Shown: piece after piece, positions 7,899 through 16,957 of the stretch
How the letters are laid out: each line of letters opens with the position of its first letter
Position numbering within the stretch: position 1 is the stretch's first letter
Assembly: GCF_000430785.1 (NCBI RefSeq)
Contig: NZ_KE387248.1
Span: 81,414-115,535, forward strand
Length of the DNA stretch: 34,122 bases
From: Ectobacillus panaciterrae DSM 19096
GTDB taxonomy: Bacteria > Bacillota > Bacilli > Bacillales > Bacillaceae_G
Reading direction: 5' to 3'
Notes under the pieces: model-generated
What the model was told of the DNA's origin: nothing
The model's database searches: none
Seen by the model: the letters and a program-made list of their open reading frames with translations, nothing else
Made by a program: the position numbers and the translations under genes

Positions 7899-9803
7899 TT
7901 ATATGTGCTTCATGTATTCGCGCTGCGCGAACAAGAAATATATAAAGGCAGCTGCGCAATATATGCTTATAACGATTACACTTGTTTGCAGCAAGTTCGC
8001 TTTGAGCATGCTGCTTAATGCATACAAAGCAAATGAGCTGTGAATGATGCCTACTATAATCGGCACAAAGAAAATGGTTCCCATTTGTCTGACTGCAATG
8101 CTTTTCACTTCTTTCTTTGTCATGCCTGTACGCATGAGCGATTGGTACTGCAGCCGGTCACGCTCAATATCGTTGAACCATTTAAAATATGTCATGCTGC
8201 AAGCTGCCAAGAAAAACAGAATACTGATGAACGCACCGATGAATAATGTTAAGGCACCGCCTTGTTTAATCATGTTATATGTCAAGACCCGTTCGGAAAT
8301 TAGCAGCTGTTTCTCGTCACCTACATGTTTTCGGAGATCGTTTACAAGCTTTTCTGTTTTCTCCCAATCCTTAATGATAAATCCGTGGTATACATATTTT
8401 TCAGTGTCCGGCACAGATGCAATCAGCTTTTCATAGTCTTCTTTATTTACAAGAAATAAAAGGTGTGTTCTTTTAGGAGACGAATTAAACACAGATTCTG
8501 TATATTGCTCATTAAGTTTCATGCTGTAATCTTTGCCTTGCACTTTAAAATCAAATACATTTTTATTATAGAAGCGGAAGTCGCCGTACGCATCCGGATA
8601 GATGAGCGTACCGCTGCCCACCTTGTTATGAATTAGCCTTTTTCCTTGCTTCTTCGCTTCCTTGTTATAATCCTCTTCAGATACAATCGTAACGTCCATT
8701 TCACGTTTAGTATTCGCCATAAACGAAGCCGGAAATTCTGCCAGCTCAACCTCTTTTGCATCTGCAAAGCCATGCGTCTGCAAGAGCCGTTGCATTTCCT
8801 CTTTTGTAATGATCTCCCCAGGAATTGTCCCCTTTTCTGTATAGGCAACCGCATGAGGAGAGGACTCCAAAATCTTTTCTCTCAAGTCCGAAAAGTACGT
8901 GTACATTGTGCCGGTCGCTGATACTACAATAGCTGTCAAAATGGTGATGGTAAACAAAAAACGGGCATTGTCCTTCATTTTGTATACAAGGCTGCTGATT
9001 ACAAATAAATTAGGTTGTTTGTAGAAAATATGCTTTCGCTTTTGCAGCATTTTAAGAATTGCGACGCTTCCTTGCGTAAAGAAGAAGTATGATCCGGCGA
9101 TAACAAGACCTATGACGATAAAAAAGAAGGTCATAAAGTTCACCAAAGTAACCCGCGTTGCCAGTGCATAACCTGCTACAATGAAAATAGAACCAAGTAC
9201 AAACAGCCACTTAGAATAAAACGGCTCCACGCGCTGCTTTCTTGCATCCTTTAAAAGCTCTATAATTTCGAGTTTTCGAATATTCCATAACCCAAATACT
9301 GAGAGAATGAGGAATAAGAGAAAATACGTTACAGCTGTAATCACAATCGGTTTTCCGTTCCATACAAACGGAATTGGATTTTTCACATCAAGCAATGTAC
9401 TCATCATCATAAAGAACAATTTAGAAAACAACATCCCGACTCCAATGCCGGCTGCAATGGAGAGCACACCCATTAATAGCTGCTCCAGCACAACCATGCG
9501 GGCGATTTGTGTTTTTGTTGAACCAAGAAGAGTTAACAATCCAAGCTCCTTTTTACGAGAACGCAAAAATGTCGAGTTCGAATATAAAATAAATAAAGCT
9601 GAAAAGCCAAGAATAATGTAATTACATCCTTTTAGGGTATTTTGAAGCTGTGTTTTAATTTCTCCGTTCACTACATCGGGGTGATAAATGAAGGATGCAT
9701 ACATGAAAAATATGATAATAGAAAAGCAGCTGCTGTACAAAAAGGCTTTATAGCTACGCCAATTTCCTTTTACATTTTTAAGAGCGAGATGCCGAAAGTT
9801 CAT
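7899..9803 (-). CDS. Bce-type ABC transporter permease (FtsX-like, BceB/YxdM family)
   Basis: This 634-residue membrane permease fits the BceB family, in which such proteins shield the cell from peptide antibiotics and also signal to a partner kinase. Visible parts are an N-terminal transmembrane helix (about residues 19-40) and a group of three helices between about 55 and 175 with the FtsX-type segment SRKKELGLLTLLG. More helices lie near 200-245 and 283-303, followed by a large extracytoplasmic domain (about 305-520) and three C-terminal helices. The large external loop after helix 8 is the family's sensory domain. Its start overlaps the ATPase gene by 26 bases. Which of BceB, PsdB or YxdM it most resembles cannot be decided here, so no symbol is given. 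Confidence 0.9.
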   Translation of the reverse strand: MNFRHLALKNVKGNWRSYKAFLYSSCFSIIIFFMYASFIYHPDVVNGEIKTQLQNTLKGCNYIILGFSALFILYSNSTFLRSRKKELGLLTLLGSTKTQIARMVVLEQLLMGVLSIAAGIGVGMLFSKLFFMMMSTLLDVKNPIPFVWNGKPIVITAVTYFLLFLILSVFGLWNIRKLEIIELLKDARKQRVEPFYSKWLFVLGSIFIVAGYALATRVTLVNFMTFFFIVIGLVIAGSYFFFTQGSVAILKMLQKRKHIFYKQPNLFVISSLVYKMKDNARFLFTITILTAIVVSATGTMYTYFSDLREKILESSPHAVAYTEKGTIPGEIITKEEMQRLLQTHGFADAKEVELAEFPASFMANTKREMDVTIVSEEDYNKEAKKQGKRLIHNKVGSGTLIYPDAYGDFRFYNKNVFDFKVQGKDYSMKLNEQYTESVFNSSPKRTHLLFLVNKEDYEKLIASVPDTEKYVYHGFIIKDWEKTEKLVNDLRKHVGDEKQLLISERVLTYNMIKQGGALTLFIGAFISILFFLAACSMTYFKWFNDIERDRLQYQSLMRTGMTKKEVKSIAVRQMGTIFFVPIIVGIIHSSFALYALSSMLKANLLQTSVIVISIYCAAAFIYFLFAQREYMKHI

Positions 9804-10557
9804 GGTGCTCGCCTCCTAACATTGCCAGTACATCAAGGATTTCCTGGAAGAAGGAATGCCTTGCTTCTCCCTTTCGGATTTCTGAAAATAATTCGCCATC
9901 CCGAATGAACAAGATACGTTCGCAATAGCTTGCCGCTACAGGATCATGCGTAACCATTGTAGTGGTTACCCCCTTTTGTTCATGTAAATCCTGCAAAGCG
10001 CTCATTAATGCTTTGGCTGATTTTGAGTCCAGATTCCCTGTCGGTTCATCCGCCAAAATCAAGCTTGGCTCATGGATGATGGCGCGAGCTGCGGCTGTAC
10101 GCTGCTGCTGACCGCCGGATACTTCATATACCTTTTTATCTAAAATATGGGCAATGTCTAAGAATCCCGCAATATCTGTTACTCGTTTTTCAATTTCTTT
10201 GACCGGGTAATTGTCCATTACAAGCGGCAAAATAATATTTTCTTTAATGGATAATGTATCAAGCAAGTTAAAATCCTGAAAAATAAATCCAAGATTTTTG
10301 CGGCGAAAATGAGCCAATTTAGAAGACTTCAGTTTGCTTACCTCCGCGCCATTCATATAAATATGACCGGAAGTCGGTTTATCAATTGTTGCCAGCAAAT
10401 TCAACAACGTTGTTTTGCCGCTTCCAGACGGCCCCATGATTCCGACGAATTCTCCCTCTTCAATCTTTAAATCGATTCCTTTTAAAGCCGTTGTCGCTAC
10501 CGTTCTCTTTGAGCTGTATACCTTCGTTAAACCCTTCGCTTCCAATACACTCATCAT
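9778..10557 (-). CDS. Bce-type ABC transporter ATP-binding protein (BceA/YxdL family)
   Basis: This is the ATPase partner of the FtsX-like permease that follows. It has Walker A GPSGSGKTTLLN, a Q-loop in FIFQDFNLLDTL, signature VSGGQQQRTAAARAI, Walker B LILADEPTGNLDS and an H-loop in MVTHDP. About 259 residues, the usual length. The upstream ribosome binding site (GAAGGGG) touches a first ATG at 10563. The next ATGs, at 10557 and 10554, are properly spaced, so 10557 is chosen. It overlaps the permease gene by 26 bases. The 95-base gap to the kinase gene carries a putative response-regulator operator, so ATPase and permease probably have their own inducible promoter. Confidence 0.93.
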   Translation of the reverse strand: MMSVLEAKGLTKVYSSKRTVATTALKGIDLKIEEGEFVGIMGPSGSGKTTLLNLLATIDKPTSGHIYMNGAEVSKLKSSKLAHFRRKNLGFIFQDFNLLDTLSIKENIILPLVMDNYPVKEIEKRVTDIAGFLDIAHILDKKVYEVSGGQQQRTAAARAIIHEPSLILADEPTGNLDSKSAKALMSALQDLHEQKGVTTTMVTHDPVAASYCERILFIRDGELFSEIRKGEARHSFFQEILDVLAMLGGEHHELSASRS

Positions 10558-10602
10558 GCTCATCCCCTTCTCGTTTTCTCTAATCTAACTATAAGAAAAA
10601 GC

Positions 10603-10661
10603 GTAAGGAGAAACGAGTGATTTTCCTTACAAACACATAGTATTGCCTTACAGTTTTGTCA
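10603..10661 (-). promoter_or_regulatory. Putative response-regulator operator and promoter of the ABC genes
   Basis: On the minus strand, TGACA-N4-TGTAA (10648-10661) overlaps the kinase stop codon. It resembles the TNACA-N4-TGTNA inverted repeats bound by BceR-type regulators. A second symmetrical pair, GTAAGGA (10603-10609) and TCCTTAC (10624-10630), lies nearer the ATPase gene. A TATAGT about 30 bases before the ATPase gene may be the -10. The binding assignment is inferred from position and family. Confidence 0.5.
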
Positions 10662-11726
10662 CTTTCGCAACACTTCGTAATACGCTTCATCCTTTACGAA
10701 CCTGAAGACAACCGTTGTTCCTTCTCCTTGCTCCGCTTCTATAAATAGCCCATGATGCAAACGGTCGCATATTTGCTTTGTTATGTATAAACCCATTCCT
10801 GTCGCTTCTCTTGTTCTTCGTCCGTTTATCCCTGTAAAAAAGGGATCAAAGACACGCTTAAGATCCTGCTTCGGTATTCCGATACCATTATCCCGTACGC
10901 GAAGCTCTATGGCATCGTCCTTCTCTTTTAATTGAAATATAATGTGCTTCGCTTCCTTTTGAGCTATTTTCGTATACTTCAATGCATTTCCGATCACTTG
11001 GCTTAAGGCGATAGCAAACCATTTTTTATCCGTCTGAATCCTATCATAACCCACTTCCGCCTCAAGTTTCGGAAACACACCGTGCTGGATGAACGTTTTC
11101 TTGTTTTGATTGATGACGTCTCTTAAGAACGACTGTAAATATACAGCCTCAATTTTATAGTCTTTTTCGAACTGCTCTAGCCGTGCCATGTGAAGCGCCA
11201 AATCCAATCCTTGTAAAATGCGGTCATTCTCTTCCCGTATGCTGACAAGGATATCCTCTATCGCTTCGTTGTTCTGTACTTTTTGGAGAAGCAGTTCGAT
11301 AACAGATACCGGTGTTTTCATTTGATGAATCCATTGATTGAGAAAGATGCTTTCGTTTTGTCGTTTCATATGCTGTTCATTGAGATCGTTCATAAATTGC
11401 TGTCGCATGGAAGCGATTACCTCGAGCAGCAGCTCCTGTTCATATGAATGGGCATTCTGAATGCTCAATGAATCTGCTAAAACACTTCCCGCTTCAATAT
11501 ATCTCCTTAAGTCCTTTGTAAAAGCATTTCGTTTTCGATAATCATATATAAGAAACAGCATAAAGAAAAAAGAAGACAATCCAAGACCATATATAATGGT
11601 CGTCCAATGTATCTCTTTTTTGTACATCCACAAATCGAGTTGCACAGCAAGTAAAAAACATCCTGTCCCCGCTATGTACATTAAAATAAAACCAAGGCGA
11701 TCTAACAAATATTGTTTATGCTTCAT
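10659..11726 (-). CDS. Bce-type intramembrane-sensing histidine kinase (BceS/YxdK family)
   Basis: This membrane kinase has two N-terminal transmembrane helices (about residues 10-30 and 41-61) joined by only a short external loop. That is the hallmark of intramembrane-sensing kinases that take their signal from the partner permease. The H-box is FLNQWIHQMKTPVSVIELL (H134 from the chosen start). Further on are the N-box (IGNALKYT), G1 (VRDNGIGIP), F-box and G2 (REATGMGLYI). The ATG at 11726 is preferred over an in-frame ATG at 11762, because GGAG lies about 9 bases upstream and the kinase domain needs nothing earlier. It overlaps the response-regulator gene by 11 bases. About 355 residues. 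Confidence 0.92.
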   Translation of the reverse strand: MKHKQYLLDRLGFILMYIAGTGCFLLAVQLDLWMYKKEIHWTTIIYGLGLSSFFFMLFLIYDYRKRNAFTKDLRRYIEAGSVLADSLSIQNAHSYEQELLLEVIASMRQQFMNDLNEQHMKRQNESIFLNQWIHQMKTPVSVIELLLQKVQNNEAIEDILVSIREENDRILQGLDLALHMARLEQFEKDYKIEAVYLQSFLRDVINQNKKTFIQHGVFPKLEAEVGYDRIQTDKKWFAIALSQVIGNALKYTKIAQKEAKHIIFQLKEKDDAIELRVRDNGIGIPKQDLKRVFDPFFTGINGRRTREATGMGLYITKQICDRLHHGLFIEAEQGEGTTVVFRFVKDEAYYEVLRK

Positions 11727-12423
11727 CCTTTTCACTCCATGAAGCAGTAAATGAATATCCATAACCTCTCTTTGTCACAATCGCATTCATAATCCCGATA
11801 TCCTCCAGTTTCTTCCGGACACGCTTGACGTTCACAGTGAGTGTATTATCATCTACAAAAGCTACCTCATCCCATAACGCCTCCAACAGCTCTTCCCTCG
11901 TTACATTCTGGTTTGCCTTTTTCACAAGACATTCGATTAAATTATATTCGTTTTTCGTAAGTTCAACCTTCTTGTCTTTCCATTGCATGATGTGCTGGGA
12001 CGGAAACAAATACAAACCATTGACTTCATAATACTCCAATTCCTGCGAGGCGGCATACTCCCCATAGGCTCGGCGAAGCGCGCTTTTAATCTTTGCCATG
12101 ACGACATCCAAATGGAATGGCTTCGTAATATAGTCATCTCCCCCGTTTTCAATCGCCATAACTTGATCCATATCTCCCGTTCGCGCTGAAACGAAAATAA
12201 TCGGCACCTTGGAAATCATCCGAATTTGACGGCACCAATAAAAGCCGTCAAAATACGGCAAATTGATATCAAGAAGGATAAGATGCGGATTTGTATGGGA
12301 AAATTCCTCTTTAATATTTCGGAAATCCTTTATACGGTACGATGCGTAGCCGTAACGGGTTAGGTGCCCTTCTAAAATTTCAGCAATTTTATGATCATCT
12401 TCTATAAGTAAAATATTGTACAT
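11716..12423 (-). CDS. OmpR-family response regulator (BceR/YxdJ family)
   Basis: This 235-residue DNA-binding regulator is phosphorylated by the downstream kinase. The receiver domain has the acidic pair D9/D10, phospho-acceptor D52 (LILLDINLPYFDG), the switch Ser in FVSARTG and the conserved Lys in DYITKPF. The C-terminal winged helix (from about residue 135) includes ELTKNEYNLIECL and DDNTLTVNVKRVRKKL. A strong AGGAAAGGGGG ribosome binding site precedes the ATG. It heads the regulator-kinase-ATPase-permease set, whose likely inducer is a cell-wall-active peptide (inference from family). A TATAAT at 12444-12449, just past the obg terminator, may be its -10. Confidence 0.93.
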   Translation of the reverse strand: MYNILLIEDDHKIAEILEGHLTRYGYASYRIKDFRNIKEEFSHTNPHLILLDINLPYFDGFYWCRQIRMISKVPIIFVSARTGDMDQVMAIENGGDDYITKPFHLDVVMAKIKSALRRAYGEYAASQELEYYEVNGLYLFPSQHIMQWKDKKVELTKNEYNLIECLVKKANQNVTREELLEALWDEVAFVDDNTLTVNVKRVRKKLEDIGIMNAIVTKRGYGYSFTASWSEKDEA

Positions 12424-12452
12424 CCATAATCCCCCTTTCCTCTATTATAAAA

Positions 12453-12477
12453 AAAGCTGCCTATAATTGGCAGCTTT
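12453..12477 (-). terminator. Terminator of the spo0B-obg operon
   Basis: AAAGCTGCC (12453-12461) pairs with GGCAGCTTT (12469-12477), followed on the minus strand by a run of U. The stem starts inside the obg stop codon (TAA at 12476-12478). It insulates the downstream regulator gene. Confidence 0.92.
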
Positions 12478-13759
12478 AGTCGATAAATTCAAATTCATAT
12501 TCTAAAATTTTAACAATATCGCCGTCTTTCGCACCGCGCTCGCGCAGTGCCTCATCTATGCCTAGTCCTCTCATTTGGCGGGCAAAGCGGCGTACGGATT
12601 CCTCACGGCTGAAGTCTGTCATCTTGAACACTTTTTCAATATCCGCACCAGCCACGACGAAGGAACCGTCGCTTTCACGCGTAATCGTGAAGTTTTTTAC
12701 ATCCTTCTCAAACTTGTACATTACGCGCGCCGGCTCATCTTCCACTTGCTCAAGCGGGAATTCTGGTGTGTTCTCCAATAAATTCGCTACCGCAAACAGC
12801 AAGTCGCGAACTCCCTGGCGTGTTACAGCGGAGATCGGGAAGATTTGTACGTCCTCTTCCACCTTTTCCTTGAACAGCTTTAAGTTTTCTTCTGCTTCCG
12901 GCATATCCATTTTATTGGCTACGATAATTTGCGGACGCTCTGTTAAACGCAAATTATATTCCTTCAGCTCGCTGTTAATCGTTACGTAATCTTCATATGG
13001 ATCACGGCCTTCCATACCGGACATATCAATGACATGTACGATAACGCGTGTCCGCTCGATATGACGAAGGAATTGATGCCCTAAGCCTACGCCTTCATGT
13101 GCACCTTCAATCAATCCCGGAAGGTCTGCCATAACGAAGCCGCGTCCGTCTTCTGTTTCGACTACACCTAAATTCGGCACGATCGTCGTAAAATGGTACG
13201 CCCCAATTTTTGGACGCGCCGCTGATACTACAGATAACAGTGTAGATTTTCCGACGCTCGGGAAGCCTACTAATCCTACATCTGCAAGTACCTTCAACTC
13301 CAGCATAATATTGCGCTCTTGACCCGGTTCACCATTCTCAGCGAGTTCCGGTGCAGGATTTGAAGGAGAAGCAAAGCGGGTATTGCCGCGTCCGCCCCGT
13401 CCGCCGCGTGCCACAACTGCTTTTTGCCCGTGCGTTACTAAGTCTGCCAGCACTTGACCCGTATCTGCGTCTGTAACGACTGTTCCAGGCGGCACCTTTA
13501 CAATCATATCTTCGGCATTTTTGCCATGCTGGCTTTTGCTCATGCCATGCTCTCCGCGCGGCGCTTTAAAGTGACGCTGATAGCGGAAGTCCATCAATGT
13601 CCGCAAGCCTTCTTCTACAACGAAAATGACATCCGCGCCTTTTCCGCCGTCTCCGCCTGCCGGACCGCCATTTGGAACATACTTCTCACGGCGAAACGCC
13701 ACCATGCCGTTCCCGCCGTCTCCGCCTTTTACATATATCTTGACCTGATCTACGAACAT
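12476..13759 (-). CDS. obg: Essential GTPase Obg (CgtA)
   Basis: Obg is a ribosome-associated, (p)ppGpp-binding GTPase needed for 50S maturation, growth and sporulation. The 427-residue protein has the glycine-rich Obg fold (residues 1-158, with GGDGGNG and [11 protein letters not shown]). The G domain has P-loop GFPSVGKST at 165-172, a Thr-rich switch ([10 protein letters not shown]), [16 protein letters not shown] and a SAV motif. The C-terminal OCT domain follows from about residue 345. It lies 14 bases after spo0B, as in B. subtilis, and ends directly at a terminator. Confidence 0.98.
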   Translation of the reverse strand: MFVDQVKIYVKGGDGGNGMVAFRREKYVPNGGPAGGDGGKGADVIFVVEEGLRTLMDFRYQRHFKAPRGEHGMSKSQHGKNAEDMIVKVPPGTVVTDADTGQVLADLVTHGQKAVVARGGRGGRGNTRFASPSNPAPELAENGEPGQERNIMLELKVLADVGLVGFPSVGKSTLLSVVSAARPKIGAYHFTTIVPNLGVVETEDGRGFVMADLPGLIEGAHEGVGLGHQFLRHIERTRVIVHVIDMSGMEGRDPYEDYVTINSELKEYNLRLTERPQIIVANKMDMPEAEENLKLFKEKVEEDVQIFPISAVTRQGVRDLLFAVANLLENTPEFPLEQVEDEPARVMYKFEKDVKNFTITRESDGSFVVAGADIEKVFKMTDFSREESVRRFARQMRGLGIDEALRERGAKDGDIVKILEYEFEFID

Positions 13760-13773
13760 AACTTCACCACACT

Positions 13774-14310
13774 TTACTTTTCTTTTAGTCGTATTTCAAT
13801 GCATAACTCTTCATGCTCTACTGAATATGAAACAGATAATCCTTTTGTTTCACATTCAGTAAGCCACGTTTTAATCGGGTCTGTAGTTTCTAGTTTGCCA
13901 CGAAAATCAAAAAAGAAACGAGTGTCTTGTTCTTCCTGTTCAATTGTTACACAGAGGTGATTTTCAGTACGAGAATCAGCCGCTCCGTGCAGCAAGCATA
14001 AGAATTGCTTTGTCCATCCTGTCACAGCTTCATCCCAATGGGTCAGCGTATGTATATTGCCCAGCACTTCGTATTCGAGAAAGCACGGGGAAGAATTCCA
14101 GGTATAGGTGAGCAGCAGCTCTGTCAAAAGAGGCATTTTCAAATTCATGAGACGCGATTCTTGTTGTGCTTCCTCTACAAAATCATGAATCAGCTCTTGT
14201 ACCCTCTCTGTGTTGCCAAGGGAAAGGTGAGCTTTTATCAATTGCAGACAATTCAGCCAGTCGTGGCGTGAATGCCGCAAAGCGTCAACAACCGTCCATT
14301 TCTTCTCCAT
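13774..14310 (-). CDS. spo0B: Sporulation phosphotransferase Spo0B
   Basis: Spo0B passes phosphate from Spo0F to Spo0A in the sporulation phosphorelay. The short (178-residue) protein has the helical-hairpin dimerisation domain with [21 protein letters not shown]; the His of RHDW corresponds to the phospho-accepting His30 of B. subtilis. A degenerate kinase-like C-terminal domain contains [11 protein letters not shown]. The ATG at 14310 is chosen; a TTG at 14316 lies closer to the AAAGGGG ribosome binding site and could also serve. It is followed 14 bases later by obg, the conserved arrangement. Confidence 0.95.
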   Translation of the reverse strand: MEKKWTVVDALRHSRHDWLNCLQLIKAHLSLGNTERVQELIHDFVEEAQQESRLMNLKMPLLTELLLTYTWNSSPCFLEYEVLGNIHTLTHWDEAVTGWTKQFLCLLHGAADSRTENHLCVTIEQEEQDTRFFFDFRGKLETTDPIKTWLTECETKGLSVSYSVEHEELCIEIRLKEK

Positions 14311-14334
14311 GTACAAATACCCCTTTAATATAGA

Positions 14335-14366
14335 AAAACTCTAACCTGCACTCAGGTTAGAGTTTT
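14335..14366. terminator. Terminator after rpmA, symmetrical
   Basis: AAAACTCTAACCTG (14335-14348) is followed by a short loop and the exact complement CAGGTTAGAGTTTT (14353-14366). It lies about 12 bases past the rpmA stop and upstream of spo0B. Confidence 0.93.
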
Positions 14367-14378
14367 CCGTGAGTTTCA

Positions 14379-14672
<294 letters not shown>

Positions 14673-15011
14673 TTACACCTCCTGCATGGTTTCTTTTATG
14701 CGAATGTACTTTCCATAGTCCATTTCGATTGTTTTTAGCGACACCATCATGCCTTCTAGAAGTAATTGTGCGTTCTGAAACGTTTCATCGTCCAATTTGG
14801 GCAATGCATATGTTAAGAAACCGCCGTTTCTTCCGAGTTTAATGTTCGCTTGCACATGACAAAGTGACTCAATCGCATTGATAGAACCGAACACCACAGC
14901 CGAAACGCCAGCGCAGACAAGGTCTTTACCGTGTTCAGCAAAGTTGGCATGTCCTGTCATTTCAAAAGATTGAATGCCTGATGCTGTGCGATGTATCGTA
15001 AATTTAATCAT
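14673..15011 (-). CDS. prp: Ribosomal-processing cysteine protease Prp (YsxB)
   Basis: Prp is the cysteine protease that removes the N-terminal extension of L27 in Firmicutes. The 112-residue protein has the catalytic His in GHANFAEHGKDLVCAG (H21) and the catalytic Cys at C33, matching the His-Cys spacing known from the S. aureus enzyme. It sits between rplU and rpmA, next to its substrate, 7 bases after rplU. Confidence 0.94.
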   Translation of the reverse strand: MIKFTIHRTASGIQSFEMTGHANFAEHGKDLVCAGVSAVVFGSINAIESLCHVQANIKLGRNGGFLTYALPKLDDETFQNAQLLLEGMMVSLKTIEMDYGKYIRIKETMQEV

Positions 15012-15018
15012 TTCAACC

Positions 15019-15327
15019 TTACGCGTTGATTGCTTCGACTACAAGCTTAGTGTATGGCTGACGATGACCTTGTTTACGACGGTTGTTCTTTTTCGCTTTG
15101 TATTTGAAAACGATGATCTTCTTAGCGCGACCTTGTTTTTCAACTTTAGCTGTAACTGTTGCACCTGCTACAACTGGGCTGCCAACTTGAACGTTTTCGC
15201 CGCCTACGAAAAGAACTTTGTCGAAAGTAACTGTTTCACCAGCTTGTGCATCAAGTTTTTCTACGTAGATCACTTGACCTGCTTCAACTTTGATTTGTTT
15301 TCCACCAGTTTCGATAATTGCGTACAT
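15019..15327 (-). CDS. rplU: 50S ribosomal protein L21
   Basis: L21 is a 102-residue protein that binds 23S rRNA. It starts [18 protein letters not shown] and ends with the basic [21 protein letters not shown] segment typical of bacterial L21. An AGGAGGTG ribosome binding site precedes the ATG. It is the first gene of rplU-prp-rpmA, behind a leader of about 115 bases that probably mediates autogenous control. Confidence 0.98.
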   Translation of the reverse strand: MYAIIETGGKQIKVEAGQVIYVEKLDAQAGETVTFDKVLFVGGENVQVGSPVVAGATVTAKVEKQGRAKKIIVFKYKAKKNNRRKQGHRQPYTKLVVEAINA

Positions 15328-15445
15328 AATTGCACCTCCTCATAATTCTAAGACTCGCCATAGTCAGGCAGACAAAGGTCATTTAGAACCTGTTATGCGC
15401 GGTTGCAGCATATAGCTAATAGGTGCTATAAACTATAACATAGAG
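15328..15445 (-). ncRNA. L21 leader (5' untranslated region of rplU)
   Basis: From the predicted start of transcription near 15439 to the rplU ATG there is a leader of about 110 bases. It includes GCACCTATTAGC, AACAGGTT and GACCTTTGTC segments able to pair with one another. Firmicutes are known to carry an L21 leader motif at this place. I recognise it by position and general layout, not by a covariance match. Confidence 0.55.
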
Positions 15446-15474
15446 ATGTTATCACGAATAGATAAGGATGTCAA
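15446..15474 (-). promoter_or_regulatory. Sigma-A promoter of rplU operon
   Basis: On the minus strand, TTGACA (15469-15474) is followed after exactly 17 bases by TAACAT (15446-15451). The consensus -35, ideal spacing and good -10 fit a strong housekeeping promoter. Confidence 0.8.
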
Positions 15475-15483
15475 TAATGACTG

Positions 15484-16890
15484 TTAGCTTTGGCGTCGTT
15501 TTATCTCTTCTTTTGTCCCGAAATGACGAATTATATATCCATGAGAAAGGCTGTCCGTGAACAGTACTTCAACAGATAATTCTGCCGCTAATTCCAATTG
15601 CTCAAACGCGCCTTGCACCAGCTTTCCTGCTTCTACAAGAACAGCTTCATAATCCGTGCCGCGGTACTGAAGGAGCTCGCGCTGCAGCATATAAGCGGCG
15701 GTTTCAGCTGCCCATGCAAACCCTGTTCCTTTGCAGCATTCGCAAGGGGACAGCATATAATCGCGCAGCGACTTGCGCTTTCGTTTTCTCGTCATTTCGA
15801 GAATGCCAAGGGCAGTGAAATCGAACACACGGGATACCGTACCGTCTTTCTTAAGCCCGGCAATTAGTGCACGCTTCACCTTTTCTTTATCATCACGCTC
15901 TTTCATATTGATGAAATCAATAGCAATCATGCCGCCGATATCCCGTAAACGAAGCTGCCTGGCGATTTCTTTTGCCCCATGCATGTTTGTTTGCAACACA
16001 GTATCATCTTGCGTAAGTCTACCTGTGAACTTTCCTGTATTCACGTCAATAACAGTCATCGTTTCTGTTTGCTCAATCAAGAGATAGGCTCCGTTTTTCA
16101 GCCATACGACTTTTTTCAGCGCTTTTTCTATTTCATGCTCTATACCGTAATGAACAAAGAGCTCTTCCTTTTCGCGATGCAGCGCAACCTTGTCGATTCC
16201 TGCTTTTTGCTCCAGTATTTTTTGACTTTCGCGGTCGTCCACAAAAATGTGCGAAACAGTATGAAGGGGTATCTCGTGAAACACGCGATCCAAAAAGGAC
16301 TTTGCTGTATGTACAAGAGCTGGAATTTTCCCCTTTGACTGCATCAGTATTTCATATGTTTTCTGAAGCTGCTGCAATTCTTTTGCAACCTCTTCCAAAG
16401 GCGCTTCTTCGCAAGCAGAGCGAAAAATAAATCCGCCGCCCTGCTCCTTCCCCAGCTGCTGCAAAGCGCTTTTCTTTTCTTGATTCTGTATGCTGCGTGA
16501 AACGGCAGCCATGTTCTCATGCGGCATATACACGGCATACATACCTGTCAGCTCCGGCTTTGCGGTAAGCTTTGGCCCCTTAGTTTCAATCGCTTCTTTT
16601 ACCACTTGTACAAGAATCGCTTGCCCTTGATGAACGAGCTGACTGATTTGTTTGCCGGCTTCCGCAGACGGAATATCATCGCGATGCAAATATGCTTGTT
16701 TCTCCATGCCGATATCCACAAAAGCTGCCTGCATGCCCGGAAGCACTTTTGTGACTCTGCCCATGTATATATTTCCTACAATGTCCTCTTCATCCGGTCT
16801 TTGAAAAAAGACCTCGACAATTGTCTCGTCTTCTTGCAGGGCAATGCGCTTTTCAGCGCCGATTACATTCACATATAACGTTCTCACCAT
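15484..16890 (-). CDS. rng: Ribonuclease G (RNase E/G family)
   Basis: This is an endoribonuclease for rRNA and mRNA processing. The 468-residue protein matches the short RNase G form without the RNase E scaffold tail. It has an N-terminal S1-like domain (GNIYMGRVTKVLPGMQAAFVDIG), the 5'-sensor/RNase H region, and the catalytic DNase I-like domain with VIDVNTGKFTG and IAIDFINM carrying the metal-binding aspartates. The Zn-link CECCKGTG follows. The start at 16890 is an ATG, with no strong ribosome binding site close to it. B. subtilis 168 has no RNase E/G homologue and runs spoIVFB-rplU directly; this insertion between them is a real difference from that reference. Confidence 0.95.
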   Translation of the reverse strand: MVRTLYVNVIGAEKRIALQEDETIVEVFFQRPDEEDIVGNIYMGRVTKVLPGMQAAFVDIGMEKQAYLHRDDIPSAEAGKQISQLVHQGQAILVQVVKEAIETKGPKLTAKPELTGMYAVYMPHENMAAVSRSIQNQEKKSALQQLGKEQGGGFIFRSACEEAPLEEVAKELQQLQKTYEILMQSKGKIPALVHTAKSFLDRVFHEIPLHTVSHIFVDDRESQKILEQKAGIDKVALHREKEELFVHYGIEHEIEKALKKVVWLKNGAYLLIEQTETMTVIDVNTGKFTGRLTQDDTVLQTNMHGAKEIARQLRLRDIGGMIAIDFINMKERDDKEKVKRALIAGLKKDGTVSRVFDFTALGILEMTRKRKRKSLRDYMLSPCECCKGTGFAWAAETAAYMLQRELLQYRGTDYEAVLVEAGKLVQGAFEQLELAAELSVEVLFTDSLSHGYIIRHFGTKEEIKRRQS

Positions 16891-16931
16891 TTCTATCCTC
16901 GCTTTAGTTGTTTGCTATAACAATAATAAAA

Positions 16932-16957
16932 GGTTAGTGCCGCCGTCAACACTAACC
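16932..16957 (-). terminator. Terminator after spoIVFB
   Basis: GGTTAGTG (16932-16939) pairs with CACTAACC (16950-16957), and the minus-strand stem is followed by TTTTATTATTGTT. The stop codon of spoIVFB (TAG) is inside the stem. Some readthrough into rng is possible because the tract is broken by A residues. Confidence 0.8.
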
